Source: Acinetobacter sp. XS-4 (GTDB lineage Bacteria > Pseudomonadota > Gammaproteobacteria > Pseudomonadales > Moraxellaceae). From it: a DNA stretch of 64,000 bases. Every line of letters begins with the position of its first letter. Positions within the stretch are counted from its first letter, which is position 1. Below, piece by piece: positions 17,823 to 26,482 of the stretch. Under the pieces are notes generated by a model, which made no database searches, was not told where the DNA came from, and worked only from the letters and a program-made list of their open reading frames with translations. The translations under genes and the position numbers were made by a program. The stretch covers positions 1,302,001 to 1,366,000 of the forward strand of contig NZ_CP094657.1 in assembly GCF_023920705.1 (NCBI RefSeq). The letters are read 5' to 3'.

Positions 17823-18881
17823 CTATTCAGACTTTAATTTTTTTCTATATTGATGAGGAGTTATATCTGAATATTTTTTAAAAGCCCTAACAAAGTTAGT
17901 AGATTCTTCATATCCGATCAAGTTTGCAATATCTTGAATATTATATTGTTCTTTTGCTAAAAGTTTTTTTGCTTCCTTGAAACGAATCTCATTGAGAATT
18001 TGAAGAAAGCTAGTTCCTTGTTTCTGTAAATGGCGTTTAATCGTTCTTTCAGACATATTTAAACGTTTAGCAATCTCGGGAAGAGATGGATAGTTTTTAT
18101 TGAAATTATGTAAAAGTTCCATCTTTATCGAATTTTGCAAATGATGTGTGGCGTCTTTTACTATTAAACCTTTATCTTTTTCACAGTATTGAATAGCTTG
18201 TTGGAAGGCAACTAAATCACCTTGTGGATTGAGCTGTTTTAAATATTTTAAAGGAAAAGCGATGGCATTCCGTTTACTATTAAAATGATATTTTATATTT
18301 TTATTTAAAATCTCTTCATAGTCTGAAGATTCACACCAATCTAGAAAAATTTCACAGTTCTCTAAATTTTCTTGAATGAGTAGTTCTAATAAATGAATTC
18401 CACCAAATAAAAGACTTTCAATTAAAAATGCTCTTAGTTGTTGAGACTGCTCTTCATCACCTAATTTTACTGGGTGAACATCATCCAGATAAATGTATAC
18501 AAGTTTTTCGTCGAAAGTCCAATTAGGTATGAAACTTTGAATACGTGTACAGAAAAAATGTTGACAAAGATTTAGAGCTGTTTCTACATCTACGCAACTC
18601 AAAAAAGCAAAACCTAATGAGCCATGGGCCGTTGGTCGTAAAGCTGATCCGTATTCTATTCCTAGACGGTTGTTACCAGTCAGCTGAAGTGCATTGGCTA
18701 CTAGTTTAGACCATTGATGTGCACTCATCTTTGCATCATATTGCTTGATGTCTAATAAGGATAGCCCTGTATTTTCTAGAAGAATCGCAGCACTAATATC
18801 ATATTTTTCGCAAATCTCTAATAAAAGATGAGCATACGAGATAGATATTGTCTCATTAAATAAGCCGAAAGGATCTTGCAT
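17823..18881 (-). CDS. AraC-family transcriptional regulator
   Basis: 352 residues. The N-terminal part (about 20-205) is an Arabinose_bd-type sensor domain with the HGSLGFA motif. The C-terminal part (about 250-348) has the two AraC helix-turn-helix units (LPEIAKRLNMSERTIKRHL and IQDIANLIGYEESTNFVRAF) ending in the typical TPHQYRK. It is divergent from the MpaB-type oxygenase, with about 110 bases between starts, and I infer that it controls that gene. The inducer is unknown. Confidence 0.9.
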   Translation of the reverse strand: MQDPFGLFNETISISYAHLLLEICEKYDISAAILLENTGLSLLDIKQYDAKMSAHQWSKLVANALQLTGNNRLGIEYGSALRPTAHGSLGFAFLSCVDVETALNLCQHFFCTRIQSFIPNWTFDEKLVYIYLDDVHPVKLGDEEQSQQLRAFLIESLLFGGIHLLELLIQENLENCEIFLDWCESSDYEEILNKNIKYHFNSKRNAIAFPLKYLKQLNPQGDLVAFQQAIQYCEKDKGLIVKDATHHLQNSIKMELLHNFNKNYPSLPEIAKRLNMSERTIKRHLQKQGTSFLQILNEIRFKEAKKLLAKEQYNIQDIANLIGYEESTNFVRAFKKYSDITPHQYRKKLKSE

Positions 18882-18991
18882 ATACTTAGTCTTGGCCTAA
18901 ACTGATTATTAATATGGCATAGCTACACCTATTGTGTGAAGTATTTTTTTAATAACTTATAAAATAATATTTGATCATTTTGAGATCCCAG

Positions 18992-20218
18992 ATGTTGGCT
19001 AAATATTCTTATGCAGTTGTTGAAAATCCAAGTGCAATGAAGCGATTCCCTTTTAATGTAGCCTCTAGGTTTTTTAATGAAGATGCACCGAATGCTACAG
19101 AAGCGCAAATAGCATCTTTTAACTGTTTTAGGCAGATTGGTGATCCCGTAGCAGATAATTTAGTTGAGTGTATGCATAGAGTTGGATCTTCATCTAGACA
19201 GATGTTTAATCAAGCGCTTGAATATGGCATTGAGACTGTTGATAACCCACCTCAAGAACTTATAGATTTTTTTGCTGTAGTGGATGACTTCCCATATTGG
19301 GTGGATCAAAAAAGACTTAATCGTGCTACTCGTTTGTACAAAACGATAGGTAAAGAGAGTTTTGCTATTTTTATTCCAGGTTTAGCCGTGAGTTATGTTG
19401 CCCCTGTTGCCAATCACGTTTTACTAAGATCGGGAGATCTTTATAAAAAAGCAGGAAAGCGTGCTGTAGAAACATTAAATTGGTTTAATGATGTCACTGC
19501 TCCAAATGGCATGTCTAGTCGTTTTAGTTCAGGATATAAAGCATGTATACGAATAAGAATGATTCATGCACATATGCGAAAAGCTATGAAATCTAAAAAT
19601 GACTGGGATTTTGATCAGTGGGATGAGCCTATTCATCAAGTTATTTATACAGCAACAATTTTACCATTTGCTTTACTTGCAACTTTGGGTGCAAATATTT
19701 TAGGAATCCTTTCAGCGAAACAAGAGCGTGAAGATATTTTTCATTTGTGGCGTTTAATAGCACATGTTGTCGGGGTACATCCTTCTCTTATTCCAACAAA
19801 TGAAGCGGATATTTGGCGTTTAACTTGGATTGAACTAGATCAAGTTTTTATACCAGATGAGACATCCGCCATGTTGGGAGGTGCGCTCTGGCAATCCTTA
19901 GATGAAATAATAGGTTTTGATCAGAATAAACTTAAAGACCGTATTCAAAGAAAAATGACTCAAGATTATATTAGTACACTTGCTCATTTAATGCTTGGTA
20001 AAGAGATCGCAAGCTCACTAACTTTCCCAAAAAAATCAATGACAGGTATAGCTTTGGTCGGTGGCTCATTTGTTAAGAACTTTGTTGTTACGTCAGTTGC
20101 ACGCGTTGTACCTAATGGTATTAATCGTTTGGGTAAATATAAAGCTAAACAACGCAATCAGTTTATGCAACGGATTATCAAAAATACTCGTGCCGATCTT
20201 AGCTATGAGAGGGGTTAA
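18992..20218 (+). CDS. MpaB / rubber-oxygenase-like protein (DUF2236)
   Basis: 408 residues from the ATG at 18992. An in-frame TTG at 18971 has no ribosome site, while GAG precedes the ATG. The segment RIRMIHAHMRKAM (about residues 191-203) and later helices rich in His and Trp (IFHLWRLIAHVVGVHP) fit the oxygenase MpaB / latex-clearing protein family, whose members bind haem b. Members act in fungal mycophenolate synthesis and bacterial rubber cleavage, and most bacterial ones are uncharacterised. It is divergent from an AraC regulator, a typical catabolic arrangement. A substrate cannot be named. Confidence 0.75.
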   Translation: MLAKYSYAVVENPSAMKRFPFNVASRFFNEDAPNATEAQIASFNCFRQIGDPVADNLVECMHRVGSSSRQMFNQALEYGIETVDNPPQELIDFFAVVDDFPYWVDQKRLNRATRLYKTIGKESFAIFIPGLAVSYVAPVANHVLLRSGDLYKKAGKRAVETLNWFNDVTAPNGMSSRFSSGYKACIRIRMIHAHMRKAMKSKNDWDFDQWDEPIHQVIYTATILPFALLATLGANILGILSAKQEREDIFHLWRLIAHVVGVHPSLIPTNEADIWRLTWIELDQVFIPDETSAMLGGALWQSLDEIIGFDQNKLKDRIQRKMTQDYISTLAHLMLGKEIASSLTFPKKSMTGIALVGGSFVKNFVVTSVARVVPNGINRLGKYKAKQRNQFMQRIIKNTRADLSYERG

Positions 20219-20317
20219 TAATTAAATAGTTATATAAACCTAATTTAACAATAAATTCTAATTATTTAGCCTTACTTTTTTAATGATCTAATTTAAAACA
20301 AATGTCATTTTGTGTGC

Positions 20318-20346
20318 TTGACGCCAATAAACTTGAACACTATCCT
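20318..20346 (+). promoter_or_regulatory. Strong sigma-70 promoter of the C4-like element
   Basis: TTGACG (20318-20323), a 17-base spacer, then TATCCT (20341-20346). Transcription would start near 20352, just where the first RNA hairpin begins. Confidence 0.7.
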
Positions 20347-20349
20347 TTG

Positions 20350-20431
20350 CCTGCTGGCCTACATCGCCAGCCGGCTTTGACAGGCTGTTTTAGACCGCAT
20401 CAGAATTATTCCGTCTGAGGAATAGTTTTGT
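20350..20431 (+). ncRNA. C4-like phage immunity antisense RNA (candidate)
   Basis: After the promoter come a GCTGGC/GCCAGC hairpin (20353-20371), an open stretch TTGACAGGCTGTTTTAGAC (20377-20395), and a 9-base hairpin AATTATTCC/GGAATAGTT (20404-20427) followed by T. The open stretch is largely complementary to GTCTAACCAGTCTGTCAA, about 100 bases downstream (20497-20514). A structured RNA of about 78 nt with a matching target in front of a small ORF is the arrangement of C4 RNA in phages P1/P7 and of icd/ash elements. Assignment rests on layout, not on a model search. Confidence 0.55.
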
Positions 20432-20496
20432 GCGTAAGCTCCTCGTCTCCTCCCGTAGAGGTAGGACGGGAGAGGGACACTTTCGGGTGTGCTGGC

Positions 20497-20514
20497 GTCT
20501 AACCAGTCTGTCAA
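20497..20514 (+). promoter_or_regulatory. Probable target of the C4-like RNA
   Basis: GTCTAACCAGTCTGTCAA pairs with the loop of the upstream RNA with a few mismatches and G-U pairs. It lies about 70 bases before the small ORF at 20588. It sits in a more GC-rich patch than the surrounding genes, as expected of imported DNA. Confidence 0.45.
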
Positions 20515-20587
20515 CCTTCTCTCGTTCTGCCACCATAATTATTTGACAGTAATTCGGTAGAACTTCTTTAGACATGAGGAGTCCTCT

Positions 20588-20686
20588 ATGCGTACTATTT
20601 CTTTTTATTTTTTTGCCTTTGCCAAGCTCTCTCTATCCATACCGCTCAACTGGTCTTTAAAACGGTTTAAACATTTATCGGTTTAG
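20588..20686 (+). CDS. Tiny ORF downstream of C4-like RNA (Icd/Ash-like position)
   Basis: A 32-residue ORF starting MRTISFYFFAFAKLSLSIP and rich in Phe, Leu and Lys. GAGGAG lies directly upstream and can be masked by its own hairpin (GAGGA-G-TCCTC, 20576-20586), so translation may be gated. In P1-like and many prophage immunity loci the C4 target precedes the cell-division inhibitor icd or an ash gene. This ORF holds that place but is short, so it may be a remnant. Confidence 0.35.
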   Translation: MRTISFYFFAFAKLSLSIPLNWSLKRFKHLSV

Positions 20687-20850
20687 CCTTTAGATCATTA
20701 CGACTAAAAAATCATATCAACAATAAAGCTTGAGATAGGCTCTGGCACGGCTTTGTGTGCCTAAGTTGTCCGTTTTTATCGCTCATTTTAAGAGTGACGG
20801 CCTTTCTATCTCTTTTATATACAAAAAAAATATCTTTGAGCAGAATATTT

Positions 20851-21405
20851 ATGCCAAATTTAGAACATTCATTTAGAGCATTAAGAGTGCTCCACGCGGC
20901 AAAAGATCTATTTAATCAACATGGCTTTCATAATGTCGGTGTCGACCGAATTATTGCTGAAGCCAGAATTTCCAAATCCACTTTTTATAATGATTTTCAC
21001 TCCAAAGAAAAGCTCATCGAGATGTGTCTGACTTTTCAAAAAGATGCATTAAAAGACGAGGTGTTTTCAATTATCCATTCTTATCGTGAACTCATGTTGT
21101 TTGATAAGCTCAAGAAAATTTTCTATTTACATGCAGATGTAGAGGGCTTTTACCATTTGCTATTTAAAGCCATTTTTGAAATTGAAAAGCTTTATCCAAC
21201 AGCCTACAAGGTCGTGATTGACTATCGAAATTGGCTCATTAATGAAATTTATAAACTACTTTTAACGTTAAAAGTTACGGCTTCAATTGAAGATGCACAC
21301 CTGTTTTTATTTGTGATTGATGGCGCTATAGTCCAACTTTTAGGGGAAAATCAGGTAGATGATCGAGATAGATTACTAAATTATTTTTTAACTATGATTC
21401 ATTAA
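20851..21405 (+). CDS. TetR-family regulator
   Basis: 184 residues from the ATG at 20851; a longer frame upstream runs through non-coding sequence. The helix-turn-helix (about residues 10-57) has VGVDRIIAEARISKSTFYNDFHSKEKLI, typical of TetR proteins. The C-terminal domain is unassigned. No divergent partner gene is present; the preceding 160 bases are the edge of the phage-like remnant. It could be an orphan regulator. A hairpin terminator follows. Confidence 0.87.
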   Translation: MPNLEHSFRALRVLHAAKDLFNQHGFHNVGVDRIIAEARISKSTFYNDFHSKEKLIEMCLTFQKDALKDEVFSIIHSYRELMLFDKLKKIFYLHADVEGFYHLLFKAIFEIEKLYPTAYKVVIDYRNWLINEIYKLLLTLKVTASIEDAHLFLFVIDGAIVQLLGENQVDDRDRLLNYFLTMIH

Positions 21406-21413
21406 GAGTTAGC

Positions 21414-21443
21414 AAAAAAAGCTCCTTTTAAGAAAGGAGTTTC
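21414..21443 (+). terminator. Terminator after TetR gene
   Basis: CTCCTTT-TAAG-AAAGGAG with flanking A and T runs. Confidence 0.75.
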
Positions 21444-21618
21444 TTATATCGTTTTCTGTTATTTCTATAATTTAATAAAGTAAACCGTAAAGTCGGTATT
21501 CAATTTTCTCTTGAAGAAATGAGATTAGTTTGGCACATTGCTTAGAAGTAGAATTCTACGCAAGCGTTGTAGCAAGCAGTGACTGATACAGTAAAACTAT
21601 AAATTTCAGAGTATAACT

Positions 21619-22227
21619 ATGAAGCTTAAAGAATTAGCAGGTTGTGAGGAGTGCGATACTGTCTATCGTAGAACCCCACTTGCTTATGGAAAAAGAGCTT
21701 ATTGCTTATGCTGCGGTGCTGAACTCTATCGGCACACCAAACCTTTTTCAACACTGTTAGCTTTAATTTTAACTGCCTTAATTGTATTTATTCTTGCCAA
21801 TAGCTTTCCGATTGTAAAAATTGAATTACAGGGAAACACATCTGAAACCACCTTACTTGGTGCAGTCTGGGTGATGTTTCATTATGATCGGGCTTTCGTT
21901 GGCGTACTCATTTTAATCACTACTTTTATTGTGCCGCTTACCTATCTTTTATTACTGTCCTATGTGCTGGGTACAGTGAGTGTGTTGAAGAAACGGCCAA
22001 CGTTTTTGGTGATTGCCTTACGCACACTTTTTTTTATGAGAGTGTGGGGAATGGTTGAGGTGTTTTTAATCGGAATTTTGGTCACACTTGTAAAGTTAAT
22101 GGGAATGGTCTTGGTGATTCCCGAAATTGCATTATGGGCGTTTGCGATCTTAAGCATATTGTTGGTCTATATTACTTCCATAAAGGTAAGTGATATATGG
22201 AATGAAATTGATAGGTCACTGCCATGA
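21619..22227 (+). CDS. pqiA: PqiA-type membrane protein, first half
   Basis: 202 residues. An N-terminal zinc-ribbon-like pair of cysteine motifs (CEECD and CLCC, residues 9-36) is followed by four membrane segments with the conserved ANSFPIV. It corresponds to the first half of E. coli PqiA, which has two such halves in one chain of about 417 residues. Here the second half is a separate gene with a 4-base ATGA overlap. PqiA is the inner-membrane partner of the MCE protein PqiB in lipid movement between membranes. Confidence 0.88.
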   Translation: MKLKELAGCEECDTVYRRTPLAYGKRAYCLCCGAELYRHTKPFSTLLALILTALIVFILANSFPIVKIELQGNTSETTLLGAVWVMFHYDRAFVGVLILITTFIVPLTYLLLLSYVLGTVSVLKKRPTFLVIALRTLFFMRVWGMVEVFLIGILVTLVKLMGMVLVIPEIALWAFAILSILLVYITSIKVSDIWNEIDRSLP

Positions 22228-23033
22228 AAATGATAAAAAAAGTGACCCAAACAAAAAGCTCGCAGCACGAGTTGGACCTTAAGCAATATCCAAGAGCCAA
22301 AGATCTTTCATTAATAGTGTGTCACTGCTGTGGTGTTGTAAATTCTGCTCAAAATGATAAAAGACGACTCAACCAAAGCCATCAAGTTTTACGTTGTATT
22401 CGATGTAATAGCGTACTGCATTCACGTAAACCAGCGAGTTTAAATCGAACTTTTGCCTTAGTGGTGGCTGCGACCATTCTCTATATTCCGGCCAATGTAC
22501 TTCCCATGACGGTTACTGACTCACTTTTGGGTAGTCAACAAGATACCATCATGAGTGGGGTCATTTACTTTTGGCAAAGCGGAGACTATCTGGTTTCAGT
22601 GGTTATTTTCATGGCCAGTATTTTTATTCCCATGTTGAAGCTGCTGATTTTGTATTTTTTATTAGTGGCGGTATATCTTCAACAATCGGCAGGTTGGAAT
22701 TTTTTACCTGAGCAATGCGTTAAGTTATATCGAATTGTTGAGTTTATTGGCCGTTGGTCAATGATTGATGTATTTGTAGTCGCACTTTTAACAGCACTCA
22801 TTCAGATTCAATCGCTTGCTACGATTTTAGCAGGGCCGGGTTCGATTGCTTTTGGTGCGGTTGTGGTGTTAACCATGTTTGCATCGTTAAGTTTTGACCC
22901 ACGTATTATTTGGGATAACTTCTACGCATCTCAAAATACCAATAAACCTTCTTCTTTTGCTTCAGAAAAACCAAAGATTATTCAGGCAGAACATCCGCCG
23001 TTGAATAATGATTCTATTAATCCCAGTCAATAA
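22224..23033 (+). CDS. PqiA-type membrane protein, second half
   Basis: 269 residues, again with two cysteine pairs (CHCC at about residue 34 and CIRC at about 58), then four membrane segments including PANVLPM and SGVIYFWQSGD. It matches the second half of PqiA. The C-terminal 35 residues are polar. The overlap with the preceding gene and the 7-base gap to pqiB indicate one operon. Confidence 0.87.
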   Translation: MKMIKKVTQTKSSQHELDLKQYPRAKDLSLIVCHCCGVVNSAQNDKRRLNQSHQVLRCIRCNSVLHSRKPASLNRTFALVVAATILYIPANVLPMTVTDSLLGSQQDTIMSGVIYFWQSGDYLVSVVIFMASIFIPMLKLLILYFLLVAVYLQQSAGWNFLPEQCVKLYRIVEFIGRWSMIDVFVVALLTALIQIQSLATILAGPGSIAFGAVVVLTMFASLSFDPRIIWDNFYASQNTNKPSSFASEKPKIIQAEHPPLNNDSINPSQ

Positions 23034-23040
23034 AAGAACA

Positions 23041-24708
23041 ATGAGTATGTCTGAAAATGAAATAACCACTGGTAACTCAGATCATCGTGATCCGGATGTT
23101 GAACTGGATAACATGAATGATTTGCCAGAACCCCAAGAAAAGAAAAGTCGATGGAAGCCTTTATTAATCTGGCTCATTCCATTAATTGCTCTTTTAATCG
23201 CGCTTTCGTTGGCGATAAAGGCGTTACTGTCTCATGGCCCTAGCATTGATGTGTCTTTTCGCACAGCTGAAGGGTTAGTTGCCGGTAAAACAACAGTCCG
23301 TTATAAGCAGGTGGATATTGGTGTAGTACGGCAAATTGATCTTTCAGATGACCGTTCACACGTTATTGCTAGAATTGATTTGCGCAAAGGTGCAAGTAAC
23401 TTTGCAGCAAAAGATTCGCGATTTTGGGTTGTTCGACCGCGTATTGGGACGAGTGGAGTTTCAGGAATAGACACCTTATTGTCAGGTTCATATATTGAAG
23501 TGGATGGCGGAAAGTCAGAAGAAGATAAGTTCGAATTTACTGGATTAGAAGTGCCACCAGTCATTTCTTCTGATGTTCCCGGAAAAGTATTTTTCTTAAA
23601 TGCAGATGATTTGGGGTCTTTAGATGTCGGTTCTCCAATTTATTATCGTCGAATTAATGTGGGGCAGATTACAGCCTATAAATTATCTGATGATGGTAAA
23701 ACCGTAGAACTGCAAACTTTTATCCGTGCGCCGTATGACAAGTTTGTAACCACCGATGCACGTTTTTGGCAGGCGAGCGGGATCGATGTGACCTTAAATG
23801 CTTCGGGCTTTAATTTAGATACTCAATCTCTGGCAAGTATTGTCGCAGGGGGGATTGCGTTTGGATTCCCTGAAAGCTCGCATGCTACGATGGCAGCAAA
23901 TCAGAGTCGCTTTAATCTTTGGGACTCAAAATCTGAGGCATTAAAAGAACCAGATGGTCAACCTCGCGGCGTGATTATGTATTTTGATCATTCATTGCGT
24001 GGACTATCTGTTGGCGCACCAATTGATTTCATGGGCATTGAAATTGGTAATGTTAAATCAATTAATGCAGAGTTTTATAACAACTATAAGCAGATGCGTA
24101 TGCGTGTTGAGGCAGTTATCTATCCTTCACGTGTTGAAAATGGTCAGGCGCTTAATCCAAATAGTGAAATTTTCAAAGATTTTGTTGAACATGGATGGCG
24201 TGCTCAAATGAGAACAGGCAACCTACTCACGGGTCAAAACTATATTGCACTAGATAAGTTCCCTAAAGCTAAACCAGCGACATTACAAATTTTGAGTGAT
24301 GACCGTGTGGTGATTCCGACTACACCAACTGAACTGAGTGGTTTACAAGCTCAAGTTTCTCAGATTGCTGATAAGTTAACGAAATTCCCGTTAGTTGAGA
24401 TTGGGCAAGATGTGCGTAAAACGCTCAATAATATGAACACCGCAATTGCGTCTACCGACAAACTGGTTAAACAATTAGATGGGAAAGTTGCACCAGGTTT
24501 ACAAGCAACCTTAGACGATGTTCGTAAAACTGTAAGATCATCTGAGTCTATTTTGTCGAGCGATGCGCCGTTACAACAAGACGTACGCAAAGCATTGCAG
24601 CAAATGACACGTGCGGCAGCGTCATTACAATTAATGTCAGACTATATTGAACAACATCCTGAATCAATTATTCGTGGTAAGACACCAGAGGCCGATGATG
24701 AAAAATAA
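23041..24708 (+). CDS. pqiB: PqiB, MCE-domain intermembrane lipid transport protein
   Basis: 555 residues from the ATG at 23041; another ATG lies at 23047, and an upstream start at 23008 would overlap the previous gene. A cytoplasmic tail of about 40 residues leads to one membrane helix (LLIWLIPLIALLIALSLAI) and three MlaD/MCE domains (starting near residues 65, 178 and 308). A helical region from about 440 to the end probably forms the periplasmic tube. E. coli PqiB is 546 residues and bridges the periplasm. Confidence 0.92.
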   Translation: MSMSENEITTGNSDHRDPDVELDNMNDLPEPQEKKSRWKPLLIWLIPLIALLIALSLAIKALLSHGPSIDVSFRTAEGLVAGKTTVRYKQVDIGVVRQIDLSDDRSHVIARIDLRKGASNFAAKDSRFWVVRPRIGTSGVSGIDTLLSGSYIEVDGGKSEEDKFEFTGLEVPPVISSDVPGKVFFLNADDLGSLDVGSPIYYRRINVGQITAYKLSDDGKTVELQTFIRAPYDKFVTTDARFWQASGIDVTLNASGFNLDTQSLASIVAGGIAFGFPESSHATMAANQSRFNLWDSKSEALKEPDGQPRGVIMYFDHSLRGLSVGAPIDFMGIEIGNVKSINAEFYNNYKQMRMRVEAVIYPSRVENGQALNPNSEIFKDFVEHGWRAQMRTGNLLTGQNYIALDKFPKAKPATLQILSDDRVVIPTTPTELSGLQAQVSQIADKLTKFPLVEIGQDVRKTLNNMNTAIASTDKLVKQLDGKVAPGLQATLDDVRKTVRSSESILSSDAPLQQDVRKALQQMTRAAASLQLMSDYIEQHPESIIRGKTPEADDEK

Positions 24709-25405
24709 AAACACTCTATCTTTTCAACATCCTAAAGCAGCCAAATGGCTGCTTGGGAGCGGTCTGCTTTTAACGGCAGTTGCCATGACAGCATGTTCGA
24801 GTTCGCCAACGCCAAACTATTATACGATTTCTCCTAAAATCACTGCGGCTACCAAATCAACTGTGCAAGTGATTGAAGTATTACCAGTCGGGATTCCAGA
24901 CCGATTAGACCGCGCGCCTTTGGTGTTACAAGACAGTAGTGGTAAATCTACGGTGTTAAATAATGAGCGCTGGACATCGACTATGGGTACACAATTACGC
25001 GATACCTTGTCGGCGGGTTTACAGCAAAAATTAGGTGCAATTGACAGTTATAGCAGTGGGCTTGCTGGAAATAATCAACCGTTATATCGAGTTTCTACAG
25101 ATTTTTCTCATTTTGATATTGTAGATAAAAGCTATATTAATATTGCGGTGTCTTGGGTGGTGAAACGCCAAATACCGCCTAGTCAATTAGAGTCAAATAA
25201 TGCAAAAGTCATTACGAATGCAGGATCTCAGCTCAATTGTAGAATTGCTTTTCAGCAGCCGATTGATCAAAAAGCTAAAAAGATGGATGCGATTGTGAGT
25301 GCTTCAAGTGAGGCAATGACCCAAATCATTAATACGGTTTCTTCTTCAATTGTGGCACTAGATTCAAATAAAAAATCGGTTATTAGCAATGGTGTTTGTT
25401 CGTAG
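24695..25405 (+). CDS. pqiC: PqiC outer-membrane lipoprotein
   Basis: 236 residues from ATG 24695 (the next codon is also ATG), with AGAGG just upstream. A lipoprotein signal ends MTA-CSSS. The mature part has the ABC-type transport auxiliary lipoprotein pattern beginning NYYTISP. It overlaps the end of pqiB by 14 bases. PqiC anchors the PqiB tube at the outer membrane in E. coli. A strong terminator follows. Confidence 0.9.
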   Translation: MMKNKNTLSFQHPKAAKWLLGSGLLLTAVAMTACSSSPTPNYYTISPKITAATKSTVQVIEVLPVGIPDRLDRAPLVLQDSSGKSTVLNNERWTSTMGTQLRDTLSAGLQQKLGAIDSYSSGLAGNNQPLYRVSTDFSHFDIVDKSYINIAVSWVVKRQIPPSQLESNNAKVITNAGSQLNCRIAFQQPIDQKAKKMDAIVSASSEAMTQIINTVSSSIVALDSNKKSVISNGVCS

Positions 25406-25451
25406 TAATTAACGAATTATCTGTAATTATTTTTTGTTCTATGCCTAATTT

Positions 25452-25481
25452 AAAGCTCCTTATAGTTAAGGGGCTTTTTTT
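25452..25481 (+). terminator. pqi operon terminator
   Basis: AAAGCTCCTTA-TAGT-TAAGGGGCTTT (11 pairs, one G-U) followed by four further T. Confidence 0.92.
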
Positions 25482-25593
25482 GCATTTAAACAGGCTTTAG
25501 TTGCTATATAAATTTAATAAAGCAATTTTATTCTAGCTACACTTTACCCATAAGAGATATAGATAAGTTTTGCATAAATAGAAGGATTCAATA

Positions 25594-26346
25594 ATGAAAA
25601 CAATCGGCTTATTAGGTGGAATGAGTTGGGAGTCTACAGCCCTTTATTATCAACAAATCAATAAAATGGTTCATCATAAATTAGGAAAATTGCATTCTGC
25701 TAAGGTCATTATTAATAGTGTCGATTTTGAAGAAATAGCAGCCTTGCAAGCGAAGGGTTTGTGGCAAGAGGCTGGCGCATATTTAGCTGAGCAAGCACAA
25801 AATTTAGAAAAAGCAGGGGCAGATTGTATTTTGTTGTGTACCAACACCATGCACAAAGTTGCTGCACAGATTGAAGATTCAATTACCGTTCCTTTCTTAC
25901 ACATCGCTGATGCAACGGCAAAAGAAATTTTGAGTCAAAACATTGGTAAAGTTGCACTGTTAGGGACAGCTTTTACAATGGAGCAAGATTTTTATAAAGC
26001 CCGATTACAAGATTATGGAATTGATGTCGTTATTCCAAATGAAGCCGACCGAAAGATAGTTCATAGCATCATTTATGAAGAACTTTGTTTAGGTGTGATT
26101 AACCCAGATTCCCAAAAAAAGTACATCACTATTGTTGAGACGCTCATTGCTGAAGGTGCCCAAGGTATTATCTTGGGTTGTACTGAAATTTGTATGTTGA
26201 TTGGTGAGCTTAAATTCTCGGTTCCTTTATTTGATACGACCGCCATTCATGCAAAAGAAGCGGTCAGTTTTAGCTTAAATGAAAATAAAAACTCTGATAG
26301 AGCCAATCTACATAAGTCTGCTGCAATTGCTGGGAGTATTCTTTAG
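25594..26346 (+). CDS. Aspartate/glutamate racemase family protein
   Basis: 250 residues, starting with the family signature GLLGGMSWEST. Two catalytic cysteines are in place: Cys82 (CTNTMH) and Cys196 (LGCTEI). This is the PLP-independent two-base mechanism used by YgeA-like racemases, which interconvert L- and D-amino acids. The family is usually about 230 residues; the last 20 or so here are a polar extension. It stands alone. The exact amino acid cannot be told. Confidence 0.9.
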   Translation: MKTIGLLGGMSWESTALYYQQINKMVHHKLGKLHSAKVIINSVDFEEIAALQAKGLWQEAGAYLAEQAQNLEKAGADCILLCTNTMHKVAAQIEDSITVPFLHIADATAKEILSQNIGKVALLGTAFTMEQDFYKARLQDYGIDVVIPNEADRKIVHSIIYEELCLGVINPDSQKKYITIVETLIAEGAQGIILGCTEICMLIGELKFSVPLFDTTAIHAKEAVSFSLNENKNSDRANLHKSAAIAGSIL

Positions 26347-26385
26347 CAATATTTGGAATATCCTTTGTCATTAAACGTTAAGCTC

Positions 26386-26404
26386 GTGTCGTCAAATGTA
26401 AAGT
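26386..26404 (+). promoter_or_regulatory. AraC-type box 1, upstream of the oxygenase/BKACE operon
   Basis: GTGTCGTCAAATGTAAAGT, 78 bases before the qor start. 18 of 19 bases match the box at 34186-34204. This is a probable activator site of the AraC regulator at 32986-33996. Confidence 0.7.
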
Positions 26405-26482
26405 GGCCCATATCCTAACTGTTGTAATTTTGGTTATTGCTTTTATAGGCACTCAATAAAAAACCAAAATATGGAATAGGAC

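Noticed and set aside
20390..20575. 61-codon minus-strand ORF in the phage-like remnant
   Set aside because: It overlaps the RNA hairpins and target site and is rich in Arg/Lys without a ribosome site; the plus-strand RNA arrangement explains the region better.
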